Shown: piece after piece, positions 25,734 through 34,878 of the stretch
Position numbering within the stretch: position 1 is the stretch's first letter
Layout of the letters: each line of letters starts with the position of its first letter
From: Alphaproteobacteria bacterium
GTDB lineage: Bacteria; Pseudomonadota; Alphaproteobacteria; Rhizobiales; Aestuariivirgaceae
Length of the DNA stretch: 64,000 nucleotides
NCBI GenBank assembly: GCA_020441605.1
Contig: JAGRLX010000127.1
Coordinates: 1 to 64,000 of the forward strand
Direction of reading: 5' to 3'
The notes under the pieces: generated by a model
Seen by the model: only the letters and a program-made list of their open reading frames with translations
The model's database searches: none
What the model was told of the DNA's origin: nothing
Program-made: the position numbers and the translations under genes

Positions 25734-27161
25734 TCAGGCGAGTTCAGCGAAGATTCGGGCCCAACTGCGGATGCCCTTGCGATAATGTTCAACGTCATAT
25801 TTCTCATTGGGACTGTGAAAGTTGTCATCATCCCGTGCGAAGCCTACCAGCAGGCTGTCGATCTTGAGGTGGCGCTTGAACGACTCGACGACTGGAATGG
25901 ACGCGCCGCATCCGATCATCACCGGCTCCTTGCCCCACTCGGCGGCCAAAGCCCGTTGGGCCGCCGCCATCCAGGGCGTGTCGTCAGCCACGCGAACCGC
26001 AATGCTGTCGCCGCCGGCGTCGCCAAACCGCGCCCTGCAATCCTTCGGCAGCCGTGCCTTGACGAAGGACTGGAAGGCCTTGCGGATGGCCCTGGGGTCC
26101 TGTCCCTCGACCAGCCTGAAGCTGAGCTTGGCAGTCGCTTCCGACGGCAATACCGTCTTCGATCCCGGACCGCGGTAACCGCCATAAATCCCGTTGATCT
26201 CGGCCGTTGGCCGGGCCCAGATCTGTTCGAGCGCGGTGTAGTTTCTTTCGCCTGCAGGGTCTGACAGGCCGACCTCTCCGAGGAAGCTCTTGTCGGAGAA
26301 GCCGAGTTCCGCCCACTTCTTCCGCAGAGCACGTGGGATCGGTTTGACGCCGTCATAGAAGCCGGGGATCGTGATCCGTCCGCGGGCATCGTGCAGTGCC
26401 GCCAAGATGCGAGTCAGGACCTTGATGGGATTGGCAGCAGGACCGCCATAATAGCCCGAATGGAGATCGATTGCCGGTCCGGTGATCGTGACCTCCTCGG
26501 ATAGGCAGCCCCGCAACGTCGTGCAAATGGCTGGGGTGTCATTGCCCCACATTTCCGTGTCGCAGACAAAGGCCGCATCGGCGGCGAAGTCCCTGGCGTT
26601 CCGTGCCAGAAACCGGTCCAGGTGGGTATTGTCGCCTTCCTCGTCGCCCTCGATCATGACCGAAAGACGCACCGGCAGCCGACCGGTCACGGCGATCCAG
26701 GCGCGGCTGGCTTCCAGAAAGGTCATCAATTGGCCCTTGTCGTCGCTGGCACCACGCGCAAATATCTGGTCCTTGTCGTCTCTCCCCTTCCGGATCTGTG
26801 GCTCGAATGGCTGGCTCTCCCACAACTCCACTGGGTCTGCCGGCTGGACGTCATAGTGGCCGTAAAACAGGACATGGGGCAGTTCGGATGAACACTCCCG
26901 GGGCTCGTATCTTCCCACCACAAGGGGTTGTCCCGTGGTCTCCCGGATGCTGGCCGCAAAGCCCATGCCGTCCAAAGTCTGTCGCAACCAGGATGCAGCA
27001 TCGCGGCAGGCGGCGGAATAGCCGGGATCGGTGCCAACAGATGGAAAGCGCAGCAGCTCGCCGAGCCTGTTCAAGCTCTCAGGAAATTGTTGATCAATTT
27101 GCGCAAGAATAGCTTCAAGATGGGACAAGATTTCACCATGGGCGCGGCCTGCCGGAATCAC
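25734..27161 (-). CDS. M20A dipeptidase (first of a tandem pair)
   Basis: This paralogue has the same motifs as the next gene: FYGHYDVQPAD, ARGASDDKGQL, MIEGDEEGDN, FVCDTEMWG and the His of DDDNFHSPNEKY. The start is uncertain: I choose the GTG at 27161 (VIPAGRAHGEIL). The frame is open to a GTG at 27224, which would overlap the divergent DASS gene, and a TTG at 27128 would match the usual N-terminus better. From 27161 the protein is 475 residues. It is the first gene of the operon with the second dipeptidase, NTF2-like protein and ion channel. Differences at substrate-lining loops could give the pair different specificity. Confidence 0.85.
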   Translation of the reverse strand: MIPAGRAHGEILSHLEAILAQIDQQFPESLNRLGELLRFPSVGTDPGYSAACRDAASWLRQTLDGMGFAASIRETTGQPLVVGRYEPRECSSELPHVLFYGHYDVQPADPVELWESQPFEPQIRKGRDDKDQIFARGASDDKGQLMTFLEASRAWIAVTGRLPVRLSVMIEGDEEGDNTHLDRFLARNARDFAADAAFVCDTEMWGNDTPAICTTLRGCLSEEVTITGPAIDLHSGYYGGPAANPIKVLTRILAALHDARGRITIPGFYDGVKPIPRALRKKWAELGFSDKSFLGEVGLSDPAGERNYTALEQIWARPTAEINGIYGGYRGPGSKTVLPSEATAKLSFRLVEGQDPRAIRKAFQSFVKARLPKDCRARFGDAGGDSIAVRVADDTPWMAAAQRALAAEWGKEPVMIGCGASIPVVESFKRHLKIDSLLVGFARDDDNFHSPNEKYDVEHYRKGIRSWARIFAELA

Positions 27162-27205
27162 GGGCAATTTCTCACGAGGTTCGCTCGGAGAGCAAGGGCC
27201 TTGGC

Positions 27206-28762
27206 GTGAACGCGGCTGCCGCACAATTCCAGCTGGCCCGCGACAGCCTGCAGGCGCGCGAACCCTCGGCCGGCATTGGCCGGTTCCGCCGGCGTGGCTA
27301 TCTACGCTACCGCTACCTCATGTCCTTCGTGGACCTCGCCTTCCTGTGGAAGAGGCGATGGTTCATCATCACGATGCTCCTCGGATTTGTCCTCATGGCC
27401 GCACCGACGCCAAGCGGGCTCACCCATGAAGGACAGGTCGTGCTGGTCATGTCGCTGATGGCGACCATGCTCTTCATCACCGAGGCCGTCCCTCTCCCCA
27501 CGGTGCCGCTGCTGATCATTGTCGGAGAGGTCACCCTGCTTGGGGTCGATTCGACGGCGGTCGCGCGCAGCTTGATGACGGACTCCGTCCTGTTCATCAT
27601 GGGATCGCTGATGCTGGCCGTGGCGATCGTCAAGCAAAGGCTGGACAAGCGGATCGCCTGGTGGATCGTGCGGGTGACCGGAACCAACGTCTATTGGATC
27701 AGCTTCGGCATCGTGACCGTCTGTGGCGTTCTCGCCTCATTCATCGGCGAACATACGGTCGCGGCGATGATGCTGCCTGTCGGCGTCACGCTCATCACGC
27801 TGACATCGAACGACCCGAAGAAGGTCCACAATCTCGCAGCGGTCATCCTCTTTTCGATTTCATACGGTTGCTCGATCGCTGGCGTCGCCACGCCATCGGG
27901 CGGTGCCCGCAATGCTATCATCATCAGTTACTGGAAGGATTTCTTCTACGATCCGTTGGACCCCTCGACCCGGCGCTACCTGATGGATTACGTCAACTGG
28001 ATCATCTATGCCTTTCCGATGTTCTTGTTGCGGCTGCCGATCGTCGCGGCCCTACTGATCTTCACCTTTCGTCCCGAAGTCACGGACATGTCGCGCTCAA
28101 TCAGCCGGCTCAGAACGCAGGTCTCGATGCAGGGGCCGACGCGCGGTTCGGAATGGCTGACCATCCTGATCTTCCTCTGCACGATCCTCGCCTGGGTTGC
28201 CCTATCCTCCCAACTGGGACTCGGAATCATAGCCATCGGAGGGGCCGCAGCATTTCTGGTGTTCGGCCTGGTGCGCTGGGAGGACATCAATGGGGGCGTG
28301 AACTGGGGCGTCGTCCTGCTCTACGCCGCTGCAATTTCGCTGGGTGTCGAGATGAAGGCCACCGGTGCGGCCGAGTGGGTGGCCGCCAGCGTCTTTCATG
28401 TGATGAACAGCCTGGCGATCGGAAGCGGCCTCGGATTCAACGCCGCGATTTCGCTGTTGACAATTGGGGTGTCGAACACCATGACGGCCGGTGCTGCGGT
28501 GGCCGTTCTGGCGCCTGTCGTCTTGAAGACGGCAGTCGCGGCCGGCGAAGACCCGATCAGCGCCGGGTTCGTCACGGCGATTTCCTCGGCCTTCGGTTAT
28601 CTGACTCCCGCAGCGCAGCCTGCCTTCACGATCATATTCGCGTCCGGCTATCTCAGGGGCGCGGATTTCTTCAAGATCGGCATTCGCATGATGCTGATAT
28701 CCTTCGTGGTCCTGTTGCTCACCTCATCCCTTTACTGGCCATTGCTGCTGGGCCCGTCGTAA
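27206..28762 (+). CDS. DASS (SLC13/CitT) family anion transporter
   Basis: This 518-residue inner-membrane protein is of the divalent anion:sodium symporter family. An N-terminal basic tail precedes about eleven helices. Conserved elements include GEHTVAAMMLPVGV around residue 180, TPSGGARNAIII in the first binding loop and GVSNTMTAGAAVAVLAPV in the second. It transports dicarboxylates, sulfate or similar anions, usually with sodium. Its GTG start overlaps the 5' end region of the divergent dipeptidase, so the promoters are back to back. An ATG at 27320 (MSFVDLAFLWKRR) is an alternative. A universal stress protein follows after 10 bp, so the two are likely cotranscribed. Confidence 0.9.
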   Translation: MNAAAAQFQLARDSLQAREPSAGIGRFRRRGYLRYRYLMSFVDLAFLWKRRWFIITMLLGFVLMAAPTPSGLTHEGQVVLVMSLMATMLFITEAVPLPTVPLLIIVGEVTLLGVDSTAVARSLMTDSVLFIMGSLMLAVAIVKQRLDKRIAWWIVRVTGTNVYWISFGIVTVCGVLASFIGEHTVAAMMLPVGVTLITLTSNDPKKVHNLAAVILFSISYGCSIAGVATPSGGARNAIIISYWKDFFYDPLDPSTRRYLMDYVNWIIYAFPMFLLRLPIVAALLIFTFRPEVTDMSRSISRLRTQVSMQGPTRGSEWLTILIFLCTILAWVALSSQLGLGIIAIGGAAAFLVFGLVRWEDINGGVNWGVVLLYAAAISLGVEMKATGAAEWVAASVFHVMNSLAIGSGLGFNAAISLLTIGVSNTMTAGAAVAVLAPVVLKTAVAAGEDPISAGFVTAISSAFGYLTPAAQPAFTIIFASGYLRGADFFKIGIRMMLISFVVLLLTSSLYWPLLLGPS

Positions 28763-28772
28763 GGTAGGCGCC

Positions 28773-29783
28773 ATGGCCCTGTTCAAGCGCACGACCCTCT
28801 CCGACCGCCAGGAAGCCGCCGTCCGCAAGACGCTGCAGAACCTGAGAAGCCAGCGGCGCAACCGGTTCCGGGTTCTGGCCTGTATTGATGGCACGGAAGA
28901 ATCCTTCGTCACGGTGCGTTTCGGTGCCCGTTTCACGGTTCAGAACAACTGTGATCTCATCATCCTGCTGGTCAGACAGATCGACCAGGGCTTGCATTCT
29001 GGAGGCTTGCAGGTCCGGCTCGCCCGTCAGAACATGATGGATGCCGGGTTCGAGCTGCCGGGAGTTCGGCACTTGCGCCGGGCCCTGGAGATCCTGAAGG
29101 AAGAAGGGATCGATGTGTCCAGCTGGCCTCAGGAATCCGAGCATCATGACGCCTGGGGCGATGCGGCCGGCGACAACAAGACGGAGTACCGTAGCCCGGA
29201 GGGGCGTTCGGTCGTGGTCAAGCTGAAGACCGCGCCCGATGTGGCCAACGGCATTCTCGATCAATACGAACTCGGACCCTACAACCTCATCATCCTGGGA
29301 GAGCCATCGCGATGGCGCGGCGAGTTCAAGGCATTCTTCGATTCCGGGATCGTGCAGACGGTGACGACCATGGCCCCCTGTTCAGTGCTGGTCGCACGTC
29401 AAAGCTTGAAGAAGAGCGGCTACTTCATCTGTACCGACGGTTCTTCTCGTTCGATGCAGGCAGTGAGGCGATCGGCCGTCCTGGCCCAGGTGACGGGCGA
29501 ACCGATCACCCTGTTTTCGGTCGCAGATTCGGAGGCTGGGCGCGGCGCGGCTTCGGAGGCCGTCGCCAATGCCAAGGCATTGCTGCGGGCCATGAAGATT
29601 GCAGTTGCCGAAACCCGCATCGCTGTCGGCGACCCCGCCGAAGAAATCGTTGAATCGGGCTCGTTGCACAAGGTAATCGTGGTGACCGACGAAGGGAGAT
29701 CGCGGCTGCAGAGGCTCATCCGCGGTTCGACGGCCACCGAAGTCGTCAGGCGGGCCCGTACCAGCGTTCTCGACGTGCGATGA
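28773..29783 (+). CDS. Universal stress protein domain protein
   Basis: This 336-residue protein appears to hold two UspA-like halves. The first begins at RNRFRVLACIDGTEESFVT (about residue 30), and the second at SGYFICTDGSSRSMQAVRRS (about residue 215), both with the Usp start motif of V/I-x-x-D-G-S followed by a helix. The first half carries a long insert (about residues 90-160) not typical of single Usp domains. The ATP-binding glycine motif (GxxGxG) is not clear, so it may be a non-ATP-binding type. It is 10 bp downstream of the DASS transporter, which suggests a stress-linked or regulatory accessory to uptake. It is cytoplasmic. Confidence 0.8.
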   Translation: MALFKRTTLSDRQEAAVRKTLQNLRSQRRNRFRVLACIDGTEESFVTVRFGARFTVQNNCDLIILLVRQIDQGLHSGGLQVRLARQNMMDAGFELPGVRHLRRALEILKEEGIDVSSWPQESEHHDAWGDAAGDNKTEYRSPEGRSVVVKLKTAPDVANGILDQYELGPYNLIILGEPSRWRGEFKAFFDSGIVQTVTTMAPCSVLVARQSLKKSGYFICTDGSSRSMQAVRRSAVLAQVTGEPITLFSVADSEAGRGAASEAVANAKALLRAMKIAVAETRIAVGDPAEEIVESGSLHKVIVVTDEGRSRLQRLIRGSTATEVVRRARTSVLDVR

Positions 29784-29805
29784 TCCCGGGGATTGGCGCA
29801 ATTCT

Positions 29806-29825
29806 GGCGAAAGACCGATTTCGCC
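29806..29825 (+). terminator. Hairpin downstream of the DASS-USP unit
   Basis: GGCGAAA (29806-29812) pairs perfectly with TTTCGCC (29819-29825) across a 6-base loop, 22 bp after the stop codon. There is no T-run, so it is at best a weak or Rho-assisted terminator. Confidence 0.45.
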
Positions 29826-29911
29826 CATATTGGCCCGAATGGGTCATGCAATAACCGTCAAAAGAGAGTAATTTGATTTGATGCAACTTAGACAGGGGCT
29901 AGAGGTCTAGG

Positions 29912-30538
29912 ATGACAACGTTCAGGCTTTATTGTTTTGGCGAGTCCGGGAACTCCTACAAGGCGGCTCTCATGCTGGAGCTGTGTAGGCTAGACTGGCA
30001 GCCGGTGTGGCTCGACTTCTTCCATGGCGCGACAAGGACGCCGGAGTTTCGCTCCTCGGTCAACGAGATGGGCGAGGCGCCAGTCCTGGAGCATGGCTCC
30101 ATCAAGCTCAGCCAATCCGGTGTGATACTTGACTATCTCGCTGAAACGACAAGAAAATTCGGAGCGAAGAGTGACGATGAGCGGCGCGAAATCTGGCGCT
30201 GGGTTCTTTTCGACAATCACAAGTTCACGGCCAGCCTGGCAACATTGCGGTTCCTCATAAATTTCGCCAAGACCGGGGAAACGCCGGTGACCGAGTTCCT
30301 GCGGGCGAGGTCAGTCAACGCTCTAAAGATTGTCGATGGCCACCTTGCCGAAAATCATTTCGTCATCGGAAAGCGTCCGACCATCGCTGATTTCTCAATG
30401 TGTGGCTATCTCTACTATGGTGAAGAGCTGACGGTGCCGCTGGAGCCCTATCACAATATCCTGAAGTGGCTGGACCGGATTCAGTCCCTTCCGGGCTGGA
30501 AGCATCCCTACGACCTCATGCCGCGCGAGAAGGGCTAA
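29912..30538 (+). CDS. Glutathione S-transferase
   Basis: This 208-residue cytosolic GST has an N-terminal thioredoxin fold (TTFRLYCFGESGNSYKAALM; active Ser/Cys in FGESGNSYK) and a glutathione contact at EMGEAPVLEHGSIKLSQSG, the conserved cis-Pro and Ser of the fold. The C-terminal helical domain runs from about residue 90. It conjugates or reduces using glutathione, and small GSTs in Rhizobiales often act in detoxification. It is monocistronic with 128 bp upstream. The substrate is unknown. Confidence 0.88.
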   Translation: MTTFRLYCFGESGNSYKAALMLELCRLDWQPVWLDFFHGATRTPEFRSSVNEMGEAPVLEHGSIKLSQSGVILDYLAETTRKFGAKSDDERREIWRWVLFDNHKFTASLATLRFLINFAKTGETPVTEFLRARSVNALKIVDGHLAENHFVIGKRPTIADFSMCGYLYYGEELTVPLEPYHNILKWLDRIQSLPGWKHPYDLMPREKG

Positions 30539-30573
30539 GGTCCGAACCATCTGACCGGCGACAACGGCCTCGA

Positions 30574-31287
30574 TCAACCCCGGCTGGCCGACGCCATTGC
30601 TTCCAGATACTCGTCCAGGTGCTCGAGATTCTCGAACCGCATCCAACCCTCGTCGGTTTCGGCTTCGACAGTGCCGTCGGACAGGATACGGGCAGGACGG
30701 TTGCGAATGGTCCGCTCCTCCACGACATAGAGCTGGCCGTCATCGATGGCTTCTTCGGCCTCCATGGCTTCAACCGGCTCTTCCTCCTGAACAACGTCAG
30801 CTTCAGGTTCTGCCGGCTGTTCGGCGGCAGGGGCCTCGGCCGCTGACTCCGTCGCGGTCGCCACGTCTTCCTGGACCGGCGGTTCGGCAAAGGCCTGATT
30901 GAGGCTCTGCTTGGCATCCTCGATGGCCTCGATTGTCTGCTTGACCTCGGGGGACACGGTCTCGACAGCCACTGCGGCCGTTGCGGCGGCGGTCACGGCA
31001 CCTTCCATGGAACGCTGGCCAAATGCGGAGTCCGGCGGGGGGGCGTCGGGCGGGGGCGCAGTCTGGCCATAGCCCGAGACGGCCGGCGCGCGCAGATTGA
31101 GGTTTTCAATGGCATTGACCACGCCGCCGATCCCCAATGACAGCACTCCACCGACAATCAGGAGCGCGGCCGTGTCAGGAACAATACCCCAGGCGACGAT
31201 CGAGGCCGGTGAGAAGAAGATCATCAGCCCGAGGGCGATCCCCACAGCCATCAGCAGGATTCCGGCAATCCACATCAGCTTCGACAT
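30574..31287 (-). CDS. Membrane-anchored acidic hypothetical protein
   Basis: This 237-residue protein starts at MSKLMWIAGILLMAVG with a GGGAG ribosome site. It has two N-terminal helices (residues 4-22 and 38-58), then a low-complexity segment rich in Pro, Ala, Glu and Val (about 75-180), and a small C-terminal domain (YVVEERTIRNRPARILSDG and EGWMRFENLEHLDEYLEAM). This last part resembles a short domain found at the end of other alphaproteobacterial proteins. I do not recognise a function. It lies 99 bp downstream of mrp on the same strand and converges on the GST gene. Confidence 0.7.
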   Translation of the reverse strand: MSKLMWIAGILLMAVGIALGLMIFFSPASIVAWGIVPDTAALLIVGGVLSLGIGGVVNAIENLNLRAPAVSGYGQTAPPPDAPPPDSAFGQRSMEGAVTAAATAAVAVETVSPEVKQTIEAIEDAKQSLNQAFAEPPVQEDVATATESAAEAPAAEQPAEPEADVVQEEEPVEAMEAEEAIDDGQLYVVEERTIRNRPARILSDGTVEAETDEGWMRFENLEHLDEYLEAMASASRG

Positions 31288-31386
31288 AACGTTCTCCCGG
31301 GAGGCCATGATTCGATTGAGCGCATTCTGGCCCAGTGAACGGCAATCATGGTTAATATTTCACCAATTGCCAAGAATTGGAAGGCG

Positions 31387-32496
31387 TTAGCTATCTAGGA
31401 CGATACGCGGCGCCGGACGGGCGAGATTACCCTTTTCAACCGCTTCCCAGACCTGTCGCGCGATCTCCCGATAGATCTTGGCATGGAGGCTTTCGGGACA
31501 GGTGGCTGTGACCGGCTCACCCTTGTCCGACCGCAGCCTCACGTCCTTGTCCAGCGGCACCTCGCCGAGGAAGGCTACGCCAAGCCTTTGAGCCTCGTCC
31601 CTCGCTCCGCCGTGGCCAAAGATCTCGTGGCGCTCGCCACACTTGTCGCAGACGAAATAGCTCATGTTCTCGACGATACCAATTACCGGCACATTGACCT
31701 TCCGAAACATGTTCAGTCCCTTGCGGGCGTCGATCAAGGCGAGATCCTGGGGTGTCGACACGATCACCGCGCCGGACAGCGGTGTCTGCTGAGCGAGGGT
31801 AAGCTGGGCATCGCCGGTTCCGGGCGGCATGTCGACGATCATCACGTCTGTCCCGCTCCAGGCCGTCTCGCGCAGGAGCTGTGTCAAGGCCGACATGACC
31901 ATGGGACCGCGCCAGATCATCGGGGTGTCCTCCGCAACCAGGAAGCCGATCGACATCAGTTCGATGCCGAAGCGCGACATCGGCATCATACGTTTGCCTT
32001 CGGTGTCGGCGGCCTTCGGCTTGCCGGTGAGCCCGAAGAGCTTGGGCATCGAAGGCCCGTAGACATCGGCGTCGAGAACAGCGACCCGCAGTCCGAGAGC
32101 CTTCAGTCCCAGCGCGATGTTGATCGCCGTGGTGGATTTCCCCACGCCGCCCTTGCCGGACGCGACAGCCACGATGTGACGGATGCCCGGAACGGCGATG
32201 CTGCGCGCCGCAGCCTGGGCCTTGGGGCCGGGCTCGCGTGGCTGCGCGCGTTCGGATGTCAGCGCGATGACGGCGCGCGAGACACCGGGAATTGCCAGCA
32301 CCGCCTTTTCGACCGCGCCACGCAGGACCTCCATGGTCTTGACGTGCCGCGGGTCGGTTTCGAGGGCGAACATCACGGTACCATCAGTTATGGCGATTTC
32401 GGACACGAGGCCGGCGGACACCAGATTGCCGCGGCCATCCGGTGCTGCAATCCGCTTCAAGACATCGAGCACATCGTTGCTGGTCAAATTGGCCAT
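31387..32496 (-). CDS. Mrp/NBP35-family Fe-S cluster carrier ATPase (ApbC-like)
   Basis: This 369-residue P-loop protein has an N-terminal MIP18/DUF59 domain (residues 1-85), a linker, and a deviant Walker A ASGKGGVGKSTTAIN. The central CxxC (VCDKCGERHEIFG) binds a bridging [4Fe-4S] cluster at the dimer interface. It carries clusters to apo-proteins in the cytoplasm. Nothing in the neighbourhood (no suf or isc genes) restricts its clients. The start ATG at 32496 directly gives the DUF59 start MANLTSNDVLDVLKRI. The UDG gene is just upstream on the same strand, 57 bp away. Confidence 0.93.
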   Translation of the reverse strand: MANLTSNDVLDVLKRIAAPDGRGNLVSAGLVSEIAITDGTVMFALETDPRHVKTMEVLRGAVEKAVLAIPGVSRAVIALTSERAQPREPGPKAQAAARSIAVPGIRHIVAVASGKGGVGKSTTAINIALGLKALGLRVAVLDADVYGPSMPKLFGLTGKPKAADTEGKRMMPMSRFGIELMSIGFLVAEDTPMIWRGPMVMSALTQLLRETAWSGTDVMIVDMPPGTGDAQLTLAQQTPLSGAVIVSTPQDLALIDARKGLNMFRKVNVPVIGIVENMSYFVCDKCGERHEIFGHGGARDEAQRLGVAFLGEVPLDKDVRLRSDKGEPVTATCPESLHAKIYREIARQVWEAVEKGNLARPAPRIVLDS

Positions 32497-32553
32497 GATA
32501 TTCTACCTTTTCGTTAGCAGCCGATTAGCCGCTGCCTGGGCCGGCGGCAAGGT

Positions 32554-33162
32554 TCATTGGATCTTGTCGTGCACCCGGCGTCGCAGTTCGGGAAGGAGTT
32601 CTTCGTCGAACCAGGGATTTCGCTGAAGCCACGCATTGTTGCGCCAGGACGGATGTGGCAGGGCCAGCACTGCCGGCGATCTCTCCAGGCCCTCTCGCCA
32701 GCGCTTCACGGCATCGTCGACACTGCCATTGTAAAGGTCGGCCATGTGCCAGCGCATGGCATGGCCGCCAAGACAGATGACAAGTTCGATCTGCGGCATG
32801 GCCGCCATCATCTCGGCACGCCAGGTCTTTGCACATTCCGGACGTGGCGGCAGATCGGCACCCTTCCCCGTCAATCCAGGGAAACAGAAGCCCATCGGCA
32901 GAATGGCGAGGCAGCGCCGGTCATAGAATTGTTCCGCGCTCAACCCCAGCCACCGCCGCAGACGGTCACCGGAAGGATCGGTGAAAGGCTGTCCGGAACT
33001 GTGGACCCGCGTTCCCGGCGCCTGGCCGGCAATCAGGACCCGCGCCGTGGCGCTTTCCTGCAACACCGGCCGGGGCTCATGTGGCAAAGGCTTGCCGGCG
33101 GGAAAATCCCTGCAGAGCCGACAGGCCCTGATACTGCGTCCTAGCCGGTCCAGCGCGGTCAT
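32554..33162 (-). CDS. Uracil-DNA glycosylase superfamily protein
   Basis: This 202-residue protein starts at MTALDRLGRSIRACRLCRDF. Motif 1 is GQAPGTRVHSSGQPFTDPSG and motif 2 is LPHPSWRNNAWLQRNPWF; both are typical of the UDG fold. A CxxC near the N-terminus (RACRLC) resembles the Fe-S cysteines of family 4 enzymes, but the other two cysteines are not certain. It removes uracil or another damaged base from DNA as the first step of base excision repair. It shares a divergent region with the histidine kinase that contains a GATGCA/TGCATC inverted repeat at 33225-33241. This group of proteins is poorly characterised. Confidence 0.82.
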   Translation of the reverse strand: MTALDRLGRSIRACRLCRDFPAGKPLPHEPRPVLQESATARVLIAGQAPGTRVHSSGQPFTDPSGDRLRRWLGLSAEQFYDRRCLAILPMGFCFPGLTGKGADLPPRPECAKTWRAEMMAAMPQIELVICLGGHAMRWHMADLYNGSVDDAVKRWREGLERSPAVLALPHPSWRNNAWLQRNPWFDEELLPELRRRVHDKIQ

Positions 33163-33268
33163 CGGTTCACCATCATTCAAATTTTATGCGCTGCTCCAAC
33201 ATCAGATTAGGGAACTTTAGATAGGATGCAATTTATGCATCTCAACACCTGGATGCCGGGGACATGCC

Positions 33269-34798
33269 ATGAGTGAGACGAAAGCGAAAGACCCGCTGGT
33301 TCGGCGCTACGAGTTTCTCGACGAAAAGAGCCCGGAGGAAACTCCGGCCAACGGGGACATGCCCAATCAGGAGCCAATCGAATGGCAACGGGAATTGCTG
33401 GTTCAATTCCTCAAGAACCAGATCCGGGTGACACCGGCGATGCCGATCCTCGCTCTTCTGCTGGCCATCACATCATTGCAGTGGACGAGCCTTGGGGTCG
33501 CGGCAGGCTGGCTTGTCGCCGCGTTTGCCTGCCAGGGCATCCAGACCTATCTGTGCAAGACCTATTTCAATCGCAGTCGCAGCAAGGACGAACAAGGTGA
33601 CTGGATCGGACTGTTGTCGGCGTCCGAACTGCTGACAGGCGTGTGCTGGTTCCTGCCGTTGTTCCTGTTCTGGAACGAGGCCGGTCCGATGCAGCAGATC
33701 TATCTGATCGCATCGGTGATGGTGGTAATCGCCGTCAGGCTGCTGATCGTCAACAGTTTCATGCCGGTCCTCATCGCCGGAACAGGCGTTCTGACCGTCG
33801 GTGTCGCCATGCGCTGTGTCTGGGAGGCGGAACCAGTCTATCTGGCCCTGGGTGGCACCATCGTGGCTCTCGAGGCCTTCCTCTTGCTGGTAGCGCGCAA
33901 TCTCCAGGATACGGCGCGAGACATGCTGATTTTTAAGGCCCAAAAGGACATTCTTATCGCCGATCTCAAGCGCGAGAAGGCCAAGGCCGAAGAAGAGAAG
34001 AAGCGCGCCGAGGCCGCCAATCTCGCTAAATCCTCCTTCTTGGCAACGATGAGCCATGAGTTGCGGACACCCCTCAACGCCATCATGGGGTTTTCCGAAA
34101 TCCTGAAGCGCGAGATGTTCGGGCCCCTGGCGGTGCCGGCTTACAAGCATTATGCAGACGACATCCACCACTCTGGTCATTATCTCCTGGCGCTAATCAA
34201 CGATATTCTCGACCTTTCCCGCATCGAGGCGGGCCGCCGTGATCTGCAGGAGGAGCCCCTGAGCGTCCTGGTGGCCGTGGAGGAAGTGAACCATCTCCTC
34301 TTGATGCGTGCATCGGAGAAGAAGATCGATGTCCGGGTCGAGGTGTCGGACACGCTTCCCAAGCTCATGGCGGATCGCCGAGCGGTCAACCAGATCCTTA
34401 TCAACCTTCTGTCGAATGCGATCAAATTCACACCTGCCGGTGGACTGATCCATATTGCTGCCCAGCGCGACGCAAAGGGCGGTCTGGCCATCAGCATCAA
34501 GGACAATGGGCCCGGCATTCCGGCCCATGAAATCGAAGCGACTCTTGGCGCCTTTTCACGCGGAAGCTTTGCGGCCAAGAAGGCGATCGACGGGGCCGGT
34601 CTCGGATTACCAATCGTCAAGGGGCTGATGCAGGTCCATGGCGGCACACTCTCCATCGGGAGCACCGTCGGCGAGGGAACGGAAGTCACCGTGACATTCC
34701 CGCCGGGAAGGGTTCTGGATGGTCCCCGGGGCGAAGTTCTCGCAGCGCCAACAATTGCGTCGGAAAGCCAGCGCAAGCTCATCGCAATAACCGGTTAA
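33269..34798 (+). CDS. Membrane-bound sensor histidine kinase
   Basis: This 509-residue kinase has a soluble N-terminal tail (1-50), about six membrane helices (roughly residues 55-205), a coiled coil (DLKREKAKAEEEKKRAEAA), and HisKA with phospho-acceptor His263 in TMSHELRTPLNAIMGF. The HATPase domain has an N-box NLLSNAIKFTP, G1 DNGPGIP and G2 GAGLGLPI. The GGGGDMPNQEP-like acidic start precedes the first helix. It resembles PdhS/PleC-type Rhizobiales kinases that lack a defined periplasmic sensor domain. No response regulator is adjacent. Its ATG has GGGGA upstream. It is followed 80 bp later by the GGDEF-EAL gene. Confidence 0.9.
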   Translation: MSETKAKDPLVRRYEFLDEKSPEETPANGDMPNQEPIEWQRELLVQFLKNQIRVTPAMPILALLLAITSLQWTSLGVAAGWLVAAFACQGIQTYLCKTYFNRSRSKDEQGDWIGLLSASELLTGVCWFLPLFLFWNEAGPMQQIYLIASVMVVIAVRLLIVNSFMPVLIAGTGVLTVGVAMRCVWEAEPVYLALGGTIVALEAFLLLVARNLQDTARDMLIFKAQKDILIADLKREKAKAEEEKKRAEAANLAKSSFLATMSHELRTPLNAIMGFSEILKREMFGPLAVPAYKHYADDIHHSGHYLLALINDILDLSRIEAGRRDLQEEPLSVLVAVEEVNHLLLMRASEKKIDVRVEVSDTLPKLMADRRAVNQILINLLSNAIKFTPAGGLIHIAAQRDAKGGLAISIKDNGPGIPAHEIEATLGAFSRGSFAAKKAIDGAGLGLPIVKGLMQVHGGTLSIGSTVGEGTEVTVTFPPGRVLDGPRGEVLAAPTIASESQRKLIAITG

Positions 34799-34878
34799 CG
34801 GCATTTGTACTACTGCATTCGAGCGTCACGCGAGGCGGGTCGATGTTAACGATTTCCAGCTAGGCTAGAGGGCGCGTA

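Noticed and set aside
30574..31287. Low-complexity Ala/Glu/Pro-rich segment suggesting a spurious open frame
   Set aside because: The frame has a good ribosome site, two N-terminal helices and a structured C-terminus, so I kept it as a hypothetical protein.
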